Shown: positions 48,247-59,001, counted from the stretch's first letter. The stretch: 64,000 nucleotides of DNA from UBA7672 sp965229115 (GCA_965229115.1 CBDDIR010000003.1:2480001-2544000); one strand, 5' to 3'. Numbers and translations: made by a program. The notes: a model not told the origin generated them from the letters alone.

Positions 48247-48265
48247 GTAATGTAAGTGACATTAC
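48247..48265 (-). promoter_or_regulatory. Operator-like palindrome upstream of the TonB receptor
   Basis: GTAATGT (48247-48253), five bases, then ACATTAC (48259-48265), a perfect 7-base inverted repeat about 110 bases before the receptor's ATG and just past the LytTR stop. The form recalls Fur/Zur-type metal-regulator sites, but the 19-base spacing differs by one from the usual zinc-type box, so the regulator is unassigned. Confidence 0.6.
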
Positions 48266-48275
48266 GCTCGTCGAT

Positions 48276-49154
48276 CTAGACGCCTTCCAGCGCCGCGCGG
48301 AAGCGCCTGCTCCCGGCAATCGTTCGGCCGTCATCGAGCTCGATATCGAGGTCCCCCGAGGCCGTCGGCTTGAACGACTTCACCCGTGCGCGATTGATCA
48401 GCCGCGAGCGGTGAATGCGCACAAACCCATGCACCGCCAGCTTCTCGCCGAAGGCAGCCAATGTTCCGCGCGCAAGATGCGTCGCATCGCCGGTGTGGAT
48501 CTCCACATAATTGCCCGCCGCCTCGATCCACGCGATCTGCGCCGGCTCGATCAGCGTGATCCGCGCACCGTCCCTGATCTCCAGCCGCGGTTCCGCCGCC
48601 GTCGGGCGCGGCGCAGCCAGCAAAGCCTCCGCCGCCTGTCGGGCCAGCCATACGCCCCAGGCCCAGTAGCAGACCGCATTGGACGCGTAGGTCAGCACAT
48701 CCTTCCGCCACTCATAGACGGCGGGCAGCACCAGATCGCCTTGATAGTCGAAATGATAGACCGACCCCGCCAGCGCATATCCAACCGTGCGGATGCCCAC
48801 CATGCCTGCGATGTGCAGCAGCGAGAACAGCGTGGCGGCCAGCAGGTGCAGCACCGCAAACCTGGCCCACCCCGGAAGCTTCATCTCTTCCGGCGCCGGA
48901 ACCTTCCACACCATCCAGCTGATCCCGGGCGATAGCAGCACGACCATCACCACCGAGGAGATTTCATAGAGCCACGCCGCCCGCGGATCGATCGGCGGAC
49001 CGCCCGTCTGCGCCTCCATGATCGCCGATGTCGCGTTCAGGATCGCGACCACCGCCCCAACGACGGCGATCACCGCAAGCGGAACCCACTCGATGCGCCA
49101 GCCGCTCGTCCCGGCTTTCCCGCCGCTCGTCCCAGAGCCGACCCCGCTTGTCAC
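48276..49154 (-). CDS. LytTR-family regulator with membrane N-terminus
   Basis: A 292-residue protein. The N-terminal half has about four membrane helices (WVPLAVIAVVGAVVAILNAT, ISSVVMVVLLSPGISWMVWK and others). The C-terminal LytTR DNA-binding domain at about 190-290 contains IAWIEAAGNYVEIHTGDATH and FVRIHRSRLINRARVKSFKP. Membrane-bound LytTR proteins sense signals directly. It is transcribed toward the TonB receptor, which it may control, and is divergent from the acyltransferase gene. Confidence 0.9.
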   Translation of the reverse strand: MTSGVGSGTSGGKAGTSGWRIEWVPLAVIAVVGAVVAILNATSAIMEAQTGGPPIDPRAAWLYEISSVVMVVLLSPGISWMVWKVPAPEEMKLPGWARFAVLHLLAATLFSLLHIAGMVGIRTVGYALAGSVYHFDYQGDLVLPAVYEWRKDVLTYASNAVCYWAWGVWLARQAAEALLAAPRPTAAEPRLEIRDGARITLIEPAQIAWIEAAGNYVEIHTGDATHLARGTLAAFGEKLAVHGFVRIHRSRLINRARVKSFKPTASGDLDIELDDGRTIAGSRRFRAALEGV

Positions 49155-49234
49155 AGCACCCTGTCCTTTAAAGGCTTTTCTCTGGCCCGCGATCCAACCT
49201 CGCGGATCATGGCGGCAAAGACAAGGAGCCTCCC

Positions 49235-50410
49235 ATGATCCTCCCCAACGCCGTTCCAGACCGCCGCGTCGACCTCGACTGGCTGCGCATCGCAGCCTTC
49301 GGGCTGCTGATCTTCTACCACGTGGGCATGTTCTACGTGACCTGGGGCTTCCACGTTAAGTCGGGCCACGCCAGCTCCGCGCCCGAGCCGTTCATGCTGC
49401 TGCTGAACCCCTGGCGCCTCACGCTGCTGTTCGTCATTTCGGGATGCGCCACCCGGTTCATGCTCGACAAGATGAAGACCGGCGCCTTCCTCGGCGCGCG
49501 TTCCAGCCGGCTGTTGATCCCGCTGGTCTTCGGCATGTTCGTGATCGTTCCGCCGCAGACATATTTCGAGCTGGTCGAGAAGCTGGGCTACACCGGCTCG
49601 TTCGGCGAGTTCTACGGCCAGTACGCGACCGCCAGCGGCGGCTGGCCCCTCGCAGCCCCAACCTGGAACCATCTCTGGTTCGTCGTTTACCTGTTCGTTT
49701 ACACCGCCCTGATCGCCGGCATCGGCTCGCTCCTGAAGCGCATCCCGGCCCGCTTCATGGCGCCGCTGGCCAAGGGCCTACCCGTCATCATCATCCCGTT
49801 CCTGTTCCTGACGCTCACCCGCGCCACGCTGGAGCCGATGTTCGACGAGACCCACGCGCTGGTCGACGACTGGTACGCCCACGCCGTCTATTTCCCCGCC
49901 TTCCTGTTCGGCTACGCCATCGCCAAGCACGAGCCCTTCTTCCAGAGCTGCGAGCGGATGCGCTGGCCGATGCTGATGCTTGCGCTGACAGCCTGGGCGA
50001 CGCTGACGGCCTACCGCTATGGCGGCCTCACGCTCGGCGATCCATCGACCCCAGCGATCTCGTTGGTTGGCCCCATCCTTCGCGAGCTCCAAGCCTGGAC
50101 AATGATCCTCGCCCTGTTCGGCTTCGCCCGGAAGCATCTGCGCCACGACAACGCCGCCCGGCGCTATCTCACAGATGCGATCTTCCCGTTCTACATCATC
50201 CACCAGACGACCATCGTGGTCGCAGGTCACTACCTCAACAAGCTGGGCCTGCCGGTTGGCATCGAAGCTGCGATCCTGATCGCGACCACGGCGGCAAGCT
50301 GCTGGATCGGCTACGAGATCGTGCGACGCGCGCCCCTGCTGCGACCCCTGTTCGGCCTCAAGAGCGAACCGAAGCCCGTAATCGCAATGCGCGAACCAGC
50401 CAGCGCCTAA
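49235..50410 (+). CDS. Acyltransferase 3 family protein (OpgC/glucan-modifying type)
   Basis: A 391-residue membrane protein with about ten helices. The start RRVDLDWLRIAAFGLLIFYH has the conserved arginine/histidine pattern of the family. Further motifs are FVISGCATRFMLDKMKTGAF and ARRYLTDAIFPFYIIHQTTI near the end. It transfers acyl groups to extracytoplasmic sugars such as osmoregulated glucans. The stop overlaps the convergent flavoprotein gene by 4 bases. Confidence 0.88.
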   Translation: MILPNAVPDRRVDLDWLRIAAFGLLIFYHVGMFYVTWGFHVKSGHASSAPEPFMLLLNPWRLTLLFVISGCATRFMLDKMKTGAFLGARSSRLLIPLVFGMFVIVPPQTYFELVEKLGYTGSFGEFYGQYATASGGWPLAAPTWNHLWFVVYLFVYTALIAGIGSLLKRIPARFMAPLAKGLPVIIIPFLFLTLTRATLEPMFDETHALVDDWYAHAVYFPAFLFGYAIAKHEPFFQSCERMRWPMLMLALTAWATLTAYRYGGLTLGDPSTPAISLVGPILRELQAWTMILALFGFARKHLRHDNAARRYLTDAIFPFYIIHQTTIVVAGHYLNKLGLPVGIEAAILIATTAASCWIGYEIVRRAPLLRPLFGLKSEPKPVIAMREPASA

Positions 50411-51291
50411 AGGTCCGCAAACATGAGCGACCGGTGCGTGGCGGCCCCCGCCATCGCACCGTCGCCGACTGCCAGCGCCACAGATCCCGCCACCCGCGCT
50501 GCATCGCCACAAGCTATAACGCCCGGCACGCTGGTTTCCTTCATCTCGTTGACGCGAATGAACGGGCCCATCGGACCTTCATCGAACGCACACCCCAACT
50601 GCTCGGCAAGCTGACTGGATGGCTTCGTCGCCGTCGCCGTGAACAATCCATCGAGCGCAACGATGCGCCCGTCTTCCAGATGCATGTCGGCATGGCCCGA
50701 CATCTTGAGAATGTGCGAACGTTCGATCGCAACGCCACGTTTGGCCAACTGCGCTAGTTGAGCCGCATCCGGCTCAAATACGCCATTGAGGAAGAACGTC
50801 GTCTTCCCCCAGTCCGGCAGCATCAGTGCGTGATGGATCGAGATCGGCGACACCGCCAGCACGCCGATGCGCCCCTGATCCAACTCATACCCATGGCAGT
50901 ACGGGCAATGGAAAACGCTCTTCCCCCAGCGCTCCTCCAACCCTTCTACCTTCGGCAATCCATCCGTCACGCCCAGCGCAAGCACGATGCGCTTGGTCTC
51001 ATATGCCTGCCCCGCAGCCTCAACCACGAAGCCACGCTCCGTCTTGGTCGCGCTCTGCGCATACGCATCGAGCCAAAGCACGGTCGGATACTTCTGCAGC
51101 TGCAGCTTCGCCTCATGCGAAATCTCGCGCGGATTGCGGCCATCCTGCGTGATGAAGCCATGCGAGTGCGACGCGAAGCGATTGCGCGGCTGCCCCGCAT
51201 CGATCACCAGGATCTTCTGCCGCGCCCGCGCCAGCTGCAGCGCCGCAGACAATCCCGCATAGCTTCCGCCAATGATGATTGCATCGAACAT
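50407..51291 (-). CDS. FAD-dependent thioredoxin-reductase-like oxidoreductase
   Basis: A 294-residue protein with FAD-binding GGSYAGLSAALQLARARQKI at the start, a second glycine-rich nucleotide site near the middle, and a CPYCHGYE redox motif where thioredoxin reductases have CxxC. The C-terminal SVPGVIACGDAARVAGSVAL is the typical second FAD motif. It starts 11 bases after the stop of the Rrf2 gene, so the two are one operon. Known Rrf2-flavoprotein pairs of this kind respond to reactive electrophiles or oxidants; the substrate here is unknown. Confidence 0.9.
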   Translation of the reverse strand: MFDAIIIGGSYAGLSAALQLARARQKILVIDAGQPRNRFASHSHGFITQDGRNPREISHEAKLQLQKYPTVLWLDAYAQSATKTERGFVVEAAGQAYETKRIVLALGVTDGLPKVEGLEERWGKSVFHCPYCHGYELDQGRIGVLAVSPISIHHALMLPDWGKTTFFLNGVFEPDAAQLAQLAKRGVAIERSHILKMSGHADMHLEDGRIVALDGLFTATATKPSSQLAEQLGCAFDEGPMGPFIRVNEMKETSVPGVIACGDAARVAGSVALAVGDGAMAGAATHRSLMFADL

Positions 51292-51302
51292 CGCGTGTAC
51301 CT

Positions 51303-51746
51303 CTATTTGTGTTTGGCCCGATGCGCCTTCGCGCCAGCCTTGAAATCTTCCGCCAGCACCGCGAGAGTCACGCCCGACAACCGCTTCACCAGAACCTGTT
51401 GAGCCTCTTCGAAAGCGCCATTGAGCGACCGGTTCACCGCCTGCTCAACCACGCAGTGCGAGCCCTCAAGCGTCACACCCATCGCCATCAACTCGGGCGC
51501 GCCAAGCGCATCGTAGATATCCTTCAGCGTCGTCTTCTTCAGATCGCACGCGATCTCCCAGCCGCCGCCATGCCCCTTCTCGGACCGCACGAAGCCAGCC
51601 TCGCGCAGGCCCGCCATCGTCCGCCTAACGACGACAGGGTTGGTGCTCATGCACACCGCCAGCTCTGCCGACGTCATCGGCCGCTCCTGCTCCGCCATGT
51701 GCAGAAGCGCGTGCAAAGTCTGAGAAAGCCGCCGATCTCGTGTCAT
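51303..51746 (-). CDS. Rrf2-family transcriptional regulator
   Basis: A 147-residue protein with the Rrf2 winged helix: RRLSQTLHALLHMAEQERPM, TSAELAVCMSTNPVVVRRTM and AGFVRSEKGHGGGWEIACDL. In place of the three cysteines used by iron-sulfur members such as IscR or NsrR, the effector region has a single cysteine (GSHCVVEQAVN), so it is probably a cysteine- or ligand-sensing type. The start codon lies inside the operator described next, implying autorepression and possibly a leaderless message. Confidence 0.9.
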   Translation of the reverse strand: MTRDRRLSQTLHALLHMAEQERPMTSAELAVCMSTNPVVVRRTMAGLREAGFVRSEKGHGGGWEIACDLKKTTLKDIYDALGAPELMAMGVTLEGSHCVVEQAVNRSLNGAFEEAQQVLVKRLSGVTLAVLAEDFKAGAKAHRAKHK

Positions 51747-51767
51747 GTAACTCTACATGATACATGA
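51743..51767. promoter_or_regulatory. Rrf2 operator overlapping the start codon
   Basis: TCATGTA-ACTC-TACATGA at 51743-51760 is a perfect 7-base inverted repeat, followed directly by another TACATGA (51761-51767). The first half contains the ATG of the Rrf2 gene on the minus strand. A TTGACG at 51779-51784 on the minus strand could be the -35. The divergent lipoprotein GST gene begins 120 bases further, so it may share control. Confidence 0.72.
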
Positions 51768-51886
51768 CTGGACACCCGTCAAGTCCACCTACTCGCCAGA
51801 CTGCCCAAGCCCGCCTAGTCTCGTCCCCAGACCTGCGTGCGAAACACGACGCGCGGGCCCAAAAATACAAATGAGGGGAGAGATCG

Positions 51887-52639
51887 TTGAAGCTCATCGG
51901 AACACTTGCGCTCGCATTGGCGCTGGCCGCCGCCACGCAGGGCTGCACCACCACATCGCAGCAGACAGTTGCCGCATCCGAAACGCCGAAGATCGTCATC
52001 TATCACGCCGAGGGCCGCCGCTCGGAGCGCATCGTCTGGCTGTGCGAGGAGCTCGGCCTTCCCTACGAACTCAAATATCGCCGCGGCGACGTCACGGGCT
52101 CGTTCGAAGACATCTACGCCGTGAACCCCGGCATGCGCGTTGCGCCAACCGTGTTCTACAATGGCGAACTGCTGGTTGAATCCGGCGCCATCATGCAGCT
52201 GATCCTCGACCGCAACGGCCACGGCAAACTCGTGCCGCCGGTCAACTCGCCCGACTACGCAAGCTATCTCCGCTTCATGCATTACGCTGAAGGCACACTC
52301 GCGTCAGACGTCGTCGCCGACTATCGCGTCGCCCGCGCCACCGACAACAAGGCCCCGCGCGGCGAGAAGGAAACCGACGGCCAGCGCGCCATGCGCTTCG
52401 CCGAAGACTTCCTCGCCAAGCATCCCTATTTCGGCGGCTCGGAATTCACCGCCGCCGACATTATGATGGTCTTCCCGATCAGCTATGCGATCCGCATGAA
52501 TGTCGCCGATCCAGCGAAGTATCCGCGCATCGCCGAATGGAATGCGCGCGTCGAACAACGCCCCGCCTTCAAGCGCATGATCGCCGCCGCGCGCCCTGAT
52601 GGCCGCGTCGCGCCGCCGCCATCGCTGATCCTGCCTTAA
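51887..52639 (+). CDS. Glutathione S-transferase-like lipoprotein
   Basis: A 250-residue protein from a TTG start with a strong GAGGGGAG ribosome site. The N-terminus is a signal peptide with a lipobox (ALALAAATQGC, cysteine near residue 20). A full GST follows: thioredoxin-like part with IVIYHAEGRRSERIVWLCEE, MRVAPTVFYNGELLVESGAI, and a helical domain with GGSEFTAADIMMVFPISYAI. GSTs are nearly always cytosolic, so an exported, lipid-anchored one is unusual. It is divergent from the Rrf2 gene, which suggests shared stress control. Confidence 0.85.
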   Translation: MKLIGTLALALALAAATQGCTTTSQQTVAASETPKIVIYHAEGRRSERIVWLCEELGLPYELKYRRGDVTGSFEDIYAVNPGMRVAPTVFYNGELLVESGAIMQLILDRNGHGKLVPPVNSPDYASYLRFMHYAEGTLASDVVADYRVARATDNKAPRGEKETDGQRAMRFAEDFLAKHPYFGGSEFTAADIMMVFPISYAIRMNVADPAKYPRIAEWNARVEQRPAFKRMIAAARPDGRVAPPPSLILP

Positions 52640-52729
52640 CGGATTGGATAGCCCCGCTGCACTGGTAATATGACGACGAACATACTAGTTCGACGGGGAC
52701 ACTGCATCTCCGCCGGAAAGTAGCTAGCC

Positions 52730-53913
52730 ATGCCGGCGCCTCCAGTCGCACATTCCGCCGCAACCCCCGTCAACACGCGCGCGGCGCTCATTGTCCTCTT
52801 CCTGGGCAATATCTTCATCGGCTCCGGCGTCCTCGCGCCCGCCGCAATGATCAACGCGATGACGGCGGACCTGAATGTCAGCGCCGTCGCCATCGGCGCG
52901 CTGATCGGTTGGGGCGCCGTCGTGCTCTGCATCGGCGCGCCCGCCTTCGGCTTCTTCACCAACCAGGTCGACCGCCGCACGCTCCTCGCAGCGTCCTTGC
53001 TCCTCTACGCCGCGGGCCACGCCGCATCCGCCTTCGCGCCTGACTACACGAGCCTGTTCATCATCCGCCTCGCCATGATCAGCGGCGCAGCCATCTTCAC
53101 GCCCCAAGCCGCCAGCGCCGTCGCCCTGATGATGCCGGTCGAGCGTCGCTCAAGCGCCGTCGCAACCGTGTTCATGGGCTGGGCCGTCGCCACCGCGGTC
53201 GTCATCCCGCTCATGAGCATTCTCGCCGAAGTCATGGACTGGCGCATGATCTATGGCGTTCTCGGCGCCGGATCGCTCCTCGCCGCGATCGGCGTGCTGA
53301 TAGCCGTCCCCGCGAAACTCTATCCCGCGCGCATGTCGCTCAGCACTTGGGGCGAGGTGGTCAGGCGTCCCGCCATCCTCATCCTGCTGGCCGCCACCTG
53401 CCTCCAGATCACCGGCCAGTTCGCGCTTTTCCCGTATCTCGCCGCCGAGATGCGCCGCGCCAGCAATGCCGACCCGTCCGCCGTCGCACTCGCCCTCGGC
53501 ATGTACGGCGCCGCAGGCCTGGTCGGCTCAATCACCGCCACCAGAACCGTGAACTCGTTCGGCGCTGCGCGAACGCACATGGTCTGCGTCGCCATCATGG
53601 CGTCCGGACTGATCGGCTGGTCGATCTTCGCGTCATCGCCCGCGCCCGCCATAGCCAGCATCTTCGTCTGGGGCCTCGGCTTCGGCGCCGGCGTCGCCAT
53701 GCAGCAGGCAAGGCTGATCGCAGTCGCTCCAGAACTGGCGTCTGCATCCGTCGCGCTGAACACGTCCGTGCTCTATCTCGGCCAGGCGGCAGGCTCAGCC
53801 ATCGGCGGTGAACTCATCACCCGCAACCTGCACCCGGCCATGGGACCAACAGGCGCGGCCTTCATGCTGCTGGCCCTCGCCACATCATGGTGGGCCTACC
53901 GCAAGTTCGCCGC

Positions 53914-53917
<4 letters not shown>
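52730..53917 (+). CDS. MFS transporter
   Basis: A 395-residue protein with 12 predicted helices in two halves of six. The first cytoplasmic loop (GFFTNQVDRRTLLAASLLLY) carries the MFS-type D/R motif. The family includes sugar-exporter and drug-efflux types similar to AraJ/YdhP, and the substrate cannot be told by eye. The stop overlaps the convergent prfC stop by 4 bases. Confidence 0.88.
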
Positions 53918-55512
<1,595 letters not shown>

Positions 55513-55572
55513 GGGCCGGGCTGATACAGGGGTGCGCCCGAAACGTCAAAACCGCCGGAATCCCGGCCTGAA

Positions 55573-55905
55573 TCAGCCTTCCCGCACCGTCTCGGTCAGG
55601 AAATGCCGCCCCTCGCGGTCCTCGATCTCGATCACCCAGAGATCCCGGTCCATCTTCAGCCGCTTGGCGATCAGCGCATCCACGCCGGCCTCGTCCTCGG
55701 CCGACAGCCGTTCGAACTCCGTCGGCCCCTCCGGACTGAAAGCCGGCGCATACAGGATGGCCTCCCCGCGCGCCCGCGCGACCTTCACCAGCACATCCCC
55801 GCGCTGCTCGTCGCCCCGGTGCACGATGGTCGCAAACGCCCCCGCCACGCTGGCGCGGCGCAGCAAGGCTGAAACCCAGAGTTGAGCAGGTATCTCGCGT
55901 GGCAT
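55573..55905 (-). CDS. DUF1491 family protein
   Basis: A 110-residue protein typical of the alphaproteobacterial DUF1491 family, with IPAQLWVSALLRRASVAGAF, GDVLVKVARARGEAILYAPA and the end DRDLWVIEIEDREGRHFLTE. The function is unknown. It is on the same strand as prfC and upstream of it by 60 bases. Confidence 0.85.
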   Translation of the reverse strand: MPREIPAQLWVSALLRRASVAGAFATIVHRGDEQRGDVLVKVARARGEAILYAPAFSPEGPTEFERLSAEDEAGVDALIAKRLKMDRDLWVIEIEDREGRHFLTETVREG

Positions 55906-55990
55906 TCGCGCCCTTTACCACAATTTCCCCGGCTGGCGCCCCGATTGCACCCTAAGCCTTGGAAACACGTAAACCATTCGGCCGCCCGCA

Positions 55991-56146
55991 ATGCTCATTA
56001 CAGAAGCCACTGCCATTGCCGCCCAACACGCGCCGGATGCCCTGCATCCCGGCGCCACTGTTCTGATTGCTGTTTTTGCCCTGCTGTTCACCGGCCTCGT
56101 CAGCCTCGCTTTCGAGATGCGCGCGGAAACTGCTCACAGGCCGTAA
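55991..56146 (+). CDS. Small single-helix membrane protein
   Basis: A 51-residue frame starting at 55991: MLITEATAIAAQHAPDALHP, then one membrane helix (about residues 22-42, ATVLIAVFALLFTGLVSLAF) and a charged tail EMRAETAHRP. No family recognised. It sits between divergent DUF1491 and the secreted protein at 56183. Confidence 0.5.
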   Translation: MLITEATAIAAQHAPDALHPGATVLIAVFALLFTGLVSLAFEMRAETAHRP

Positions 56147-56182
56147 ACCCCATCTTCAATTCCTGCAGGCAGGGTCCGGCAC

Positions 56183-57088
56183 ATGTTGGGTCGCGCCTTA
56201 ACCTTTGCCATGCTGACCAGCCTGGCCGCGCCTGCCGCCCTGGCGGATTCATCCGCCGTGCAGCGCACCTGGCTCGAGCGCGTCGCGATCAGCGCCGCTG
56301 ACAAGAACTGCAACCTCTTCAGCGAAGGCGAACGCCTCGCGCTGCAGTCCGGCATCTACCAGGCGCAAGGCGAACTCCTGCGCGCCAACAAGACAGCCGC
56401 CGAAATGCAGAAGCTCGAGGCCGAAGTGACAGCCCACGCCCGCTCGCTCGGCTGCGCTCACCCGTCAGTGGTCGAAGTCGCCGCAACCATCCGGTCGAGC
56501 TACCGCCAGTTCGCCAAGACGTCCTACCTCGAATACCCCACGCCGCGCTCGACCTGGGCCGCCTCCCGCTCGGGCCACGACAAATGGGCCGTCGCCCAGA
56601 CCGACAAGAAAACCAATGTCGTCTTCGGCCTCCGCCGCGTGAAGGACGACTTCAAGCTCGCCATCACAATGCCCGCCAAAGGCGCGATGCCGCAGACCGT
56701 CCAGCTCGTCATGCGCGACGCCGACAAGATGCCCGAAGCCTGGCTTGGCTCGATCACAGGCGCAACGAAAGATCTCGCGCCCCCGCCGCGTTCCATCGCA
56801 CGCGTCGAATGGGCCGCCGAAATCCGCAAGGGAACCGACGCTGTCGGCGATCCGATCTGGATCTTCTATTTCAACGCCGCCGCTCTCACGCGCCTCGAAG
56901 CGCTCGACCCGCGCGAAAGCTTCCGCCTCGATTTCGTTCCGCCCCAGCGCGCAAAAGACCAGACCGTGAAAAGCGTGGCCTTCGAAGTCGGCGACATCCG
57001 CGCAGCTCACGCCTTCAGCCAGATCCCGCCGCCGGAATATCCAGCACCAACTGAAACGGCCGCAGCCGCAGCGCCTGCAGCACACTGA
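56183..57088 (+). CDS. Secreted hypothetical protein
   Basis: A 301-residue protein with a signal peptide (MLGRALTFAMLTSLAAPAAL, cleavage near LAD). The mature N-terminus is helical (LFSEGERLALQSGIYQAQGE, with cysteines at CNLF and GCAH), followed by a beta-rich half (VVFGLRRVKDDFKLAITMPA, IWIFYFNAAALTRLEALDPR) and an alanine-rich end. Not recognised. Probably periplasmic. Confidence 0.75.
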   Translation: MLGRALTFAMLTSLAAPAALADSSAVQRTWLERVAISAADKNCNLFSEGERLALQSGIYQAQGELLRANKTAAEMQKLEAEVTAHARSLGCAHPSVVEVAATIRSSYRQFAKTSYLEYPTPRSTWAASRSGHDKWAVAQTDKKTNVVFGLRRVKDDFKLAITMPAKGAMPQTVQLVMRDADKMPEAWLGSITGATKDLAPPPRSIARVEWAAEIRKGTDAVGDPIWIFYFNAAALTRLEALDPRESFRLDFVPPQRAKDQTVKSVAFEVGDIRAAHAFSQIPPPEYPAPTETAAAAAPAAH

Positions 57089-57180
57089 TCTGCTGCACCG
57101 CGCCAGGGCTCTCTCGGGGTTGATCCCTCTACCAACATCGTCCAGTCTCGCCCCGTCCCCATTCAGCCGCAGAGCTCAAC

Positions 57181-57372
57181 ATGGCCGACATCGTCAACCT
57201 CAACGATCGCCGCAAGCGCAAGGCGCGTGAGGAACGTGAGACCGAAGCCGCTGCTAAACGCATGATGTTCGGCCGCACCAAGGGCGAAAAGAAGCGCGAC
57301 GAAACCCAGAAGTCCGCCGACATCCGCAAACTCGACGGCGCCCGCCGCACCAAGGACGACGATCAAGCCTGA
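57181..57372 (+). CDS. DUF4169 family small basic protein
   Basis: A 63-residue protein rich in lysine, arginine and glutamate: MADIVNLNDRRKRKAREERE, then AAAKRMMFGRTKGEKKRDET. This is the pattern of DUF4169, a small alphaproteobacterial family of unknown function. Its stop lies 9 bases before the convergent GFA gene's stop. Confidence 0.85.
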   Translation: MADIVNLNDRRKRKAREERETEAAAKRMMFGRTKGEKKRDETQKSADIRKLDGARRTKDDDQA

Positions 57373-57381
57373 TCGGCTAAG

Positions 57382-57843
57382 CTAGAACCGCCCCTGCGCG
57401 CGGAACTTCGCCATCAGCGGCGCATAATCGCTTGGGCCTTTGTCGAACGTCAGCCGATCTTCCGGTATCACCACCCAAGGCTGCTTGCTGCGCAGCCAGA
57501 TATCGCCCACCGGCTCTATCCAGCTTGTGTCATCCAGCGTCCCGCCGCGCAGGCTCAGCACGCCCTTCGATGGCGTCTGCCCGTGCGCGATCCGGCTGCC
57601 GCAGTCTGCACAATACGTTCCCCAACGCTGCGTCCCGGCATCAGAGGTCCAGTTCACTTTCGCCGGCTCGCCCCGCGTGAACGAGAAAGCAGCCTCGACA
57701 ATCGTCACCGGCGTCGAGAACGCGCCGCCGCCGATCTTCTGGCAGTTCGTGCAATGGCAGTTGTACACCATCACCGGCGCCGCGGAGACCTCATAGCGAA
57801 GCGCACCGCACTGACATCCGCCCACCAACGGCAACTTCGTCAT
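57382..57843 (-). CDS. GFA/CENP-V-type zinc protein
   Basis: A 153-residue protein with the cysteine signature of the GFA family: LVGGCQCGALRYEV, YNCHCTNCQKIGGGAF and GTYCADCGSRIAHG. The family is related to glutathione-dependent formaldehyde-activating enzyme. Many members are uncharacterised, so the reaction cannot be stated. Cytosolic. Confidence 0.88.
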   Translation of the reverse strand: MTKLPLVGGCQCGALRYEVSAAPVMVYNCHCTNCQKIGGGAFSTPVTIVEAAFSFTRGEPAKVNWTSDAGTQRWGTYCADCGSRIAHGQTPSKGVLSLRGGTLDDTSWIEPVGDIWLRSKQPWVVIPEDRLTFDKGPSDYAPLMAKFRAQGRF

Positions 57844-58051
57844 CCCACCCTCCCAGATCGACTCGCACCGTTCTAAAGTATCGATCCGTCAGAACGTGTC
57901 AGCATGCGCCGCGCGTCTGCGTGATGCCGCGACGCGGCAGCGGATTTAATGTTACCGCCACCATCCCGCCCACCTGCGCCTCAATCCGGTCGCACACCGC
58001 GCTCACGCTTGGCCTCTGGCTTGCAAACCTGACTTGCAACCGAGGTTAGTC

Positions 58052-58168
58052 ATGATGCGTATCCGTTCGATATCGACCCGCGTGACGATCCTGATGACGG
58101 CAATCGTGCTGGCCGCCCCGATCGTTACCAACATCCTGCTGGCGCTGGCCCACAACGCGCGCAGCTAG
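58052..58168 (+). CDS. Putative 38-residue membrane micropeptide
   Basis: A short frame starting MMRIRSISTRVTILMTAIVL and ending TNILLALAHNARS. A basic N-terminus precedes one hydrophobic helix (about residues 11-33). A CGAGG-like ribosome site lies upstream. Similar in type to the peptide at 24764. Could be real or chance. The rest of the 200 bases upstream hold nothing I can support. Confidence 0.45.
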   Translation: MMRIRSISTRVTILMTAIVLAAPIVTNILLALAHNARS

Positions 58169-58255
58169 CGCTACGGCACGCCGCACGCCCGCCCGCTCTG
58201 CGGATGACACCGTCACACATTGCCGTCTAAGCTCTCCCGATCGGGGAGAGACGCC

Positions 58256-58930
58256 ATGTTCGTAGGTCACTACGCCGCCGCCCTGGCCGCCAAGGCTGCC
58301 GAACCCCGCGCACCGATGTGGACACTCATCGCCGGCGCCCAACTGGTCGACATCGGCTGGTCCGCGCTCGTGATGACCGGCATCGAGCACGGCCGCGTCG
58401 ACCCAACGCTTCCCGGCAGCGCGCTCGTGCTCGAACACATGCCGTTCACGCACTCTCTGCCCGCCGCCATCGCCTGGTCGCTCGCCGCCGCTCTCCTTGC
58501 GCGCTACGCACTCCGTCTCGTCTGGCCAACCGCCATCGCGATCGCCGCCGTCGTGTTCTCGCACTGGCTGCTCGATCTCATCGTCCATCGCCCGGATCTC
58601 GAACTCTACCCGCAGGGGCCCAAGCTCGGCCTTGGCCTCTGGGACCTCGAAGTCGCAGAGCAGGCGGTCGAGATCGGGCTGATCGCCATCGCCGGCATCT
58701 TCTGGTCCGCCCAGCGCATCCGCGCCGGCCAGCAAGCCTGGCCCACAGCAGCCTTCATCGCGCTGCTCGTCGCCGTCCAGATCATCGCCATGCTGATGCC
58801 CGCCGAAGCCGCCGACAGCGTCGCCGAATCCGGCGCAATGGCTCTCCCCACCTATCTGGTGCTGGCCATCGTCGCGATCTTCCTCGACGGCCGAAAACAG
58901 CCCCAGCGCGCCAATTCGCCTCAAGCCTGA
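58256..58930 (+). CDS. Membrane protein of the YdjM/DUF457 type (metal-dependent hydrolase-like)
   Basis: A 224-residue protein starting MFVGHYAAALAAKAAEPRAP, with about seven membrane helices. The conserved histidine/aspartate motifs TLIAGAQLVDIGWSALVMTG, LEHMPFTHSLPAAIAWSLAA and HWLLDLIVHRPDLELYPQGP fit the membrane-bound metal-dependent hydrolase family (YdjM, DUF457). The substrate is unknown. The start at 58256 fits homology. Confidence 0.82.
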   Translation: MFVGHYAAALAAKAAEPRAPMWTLIAGAQLVDIGWSALVMTGIEHGRVDPTLPGSALVLEHMPFTHSLPAAIAWSLAAALLARYALRLVWPTAIAIAAVVFSHWLLDLIVHRPDLELYPQGPKLGLGLWDLEVAEQAVEIGLIAIAGIFWSAQRIRAGQQAWPTAAFIALLVAVQIIAMLMPAEAADSVAESGAMALPTYLVLAIVAIFLDGRKQPQRANSPQA

Positions 58931-59001
58931 CCCCAGCCCAGCTGCATTGACGCGAGCGGCAGCATCCCCGACATGTGAGCCTGCACTCACAGGATGCCGC
59001 C

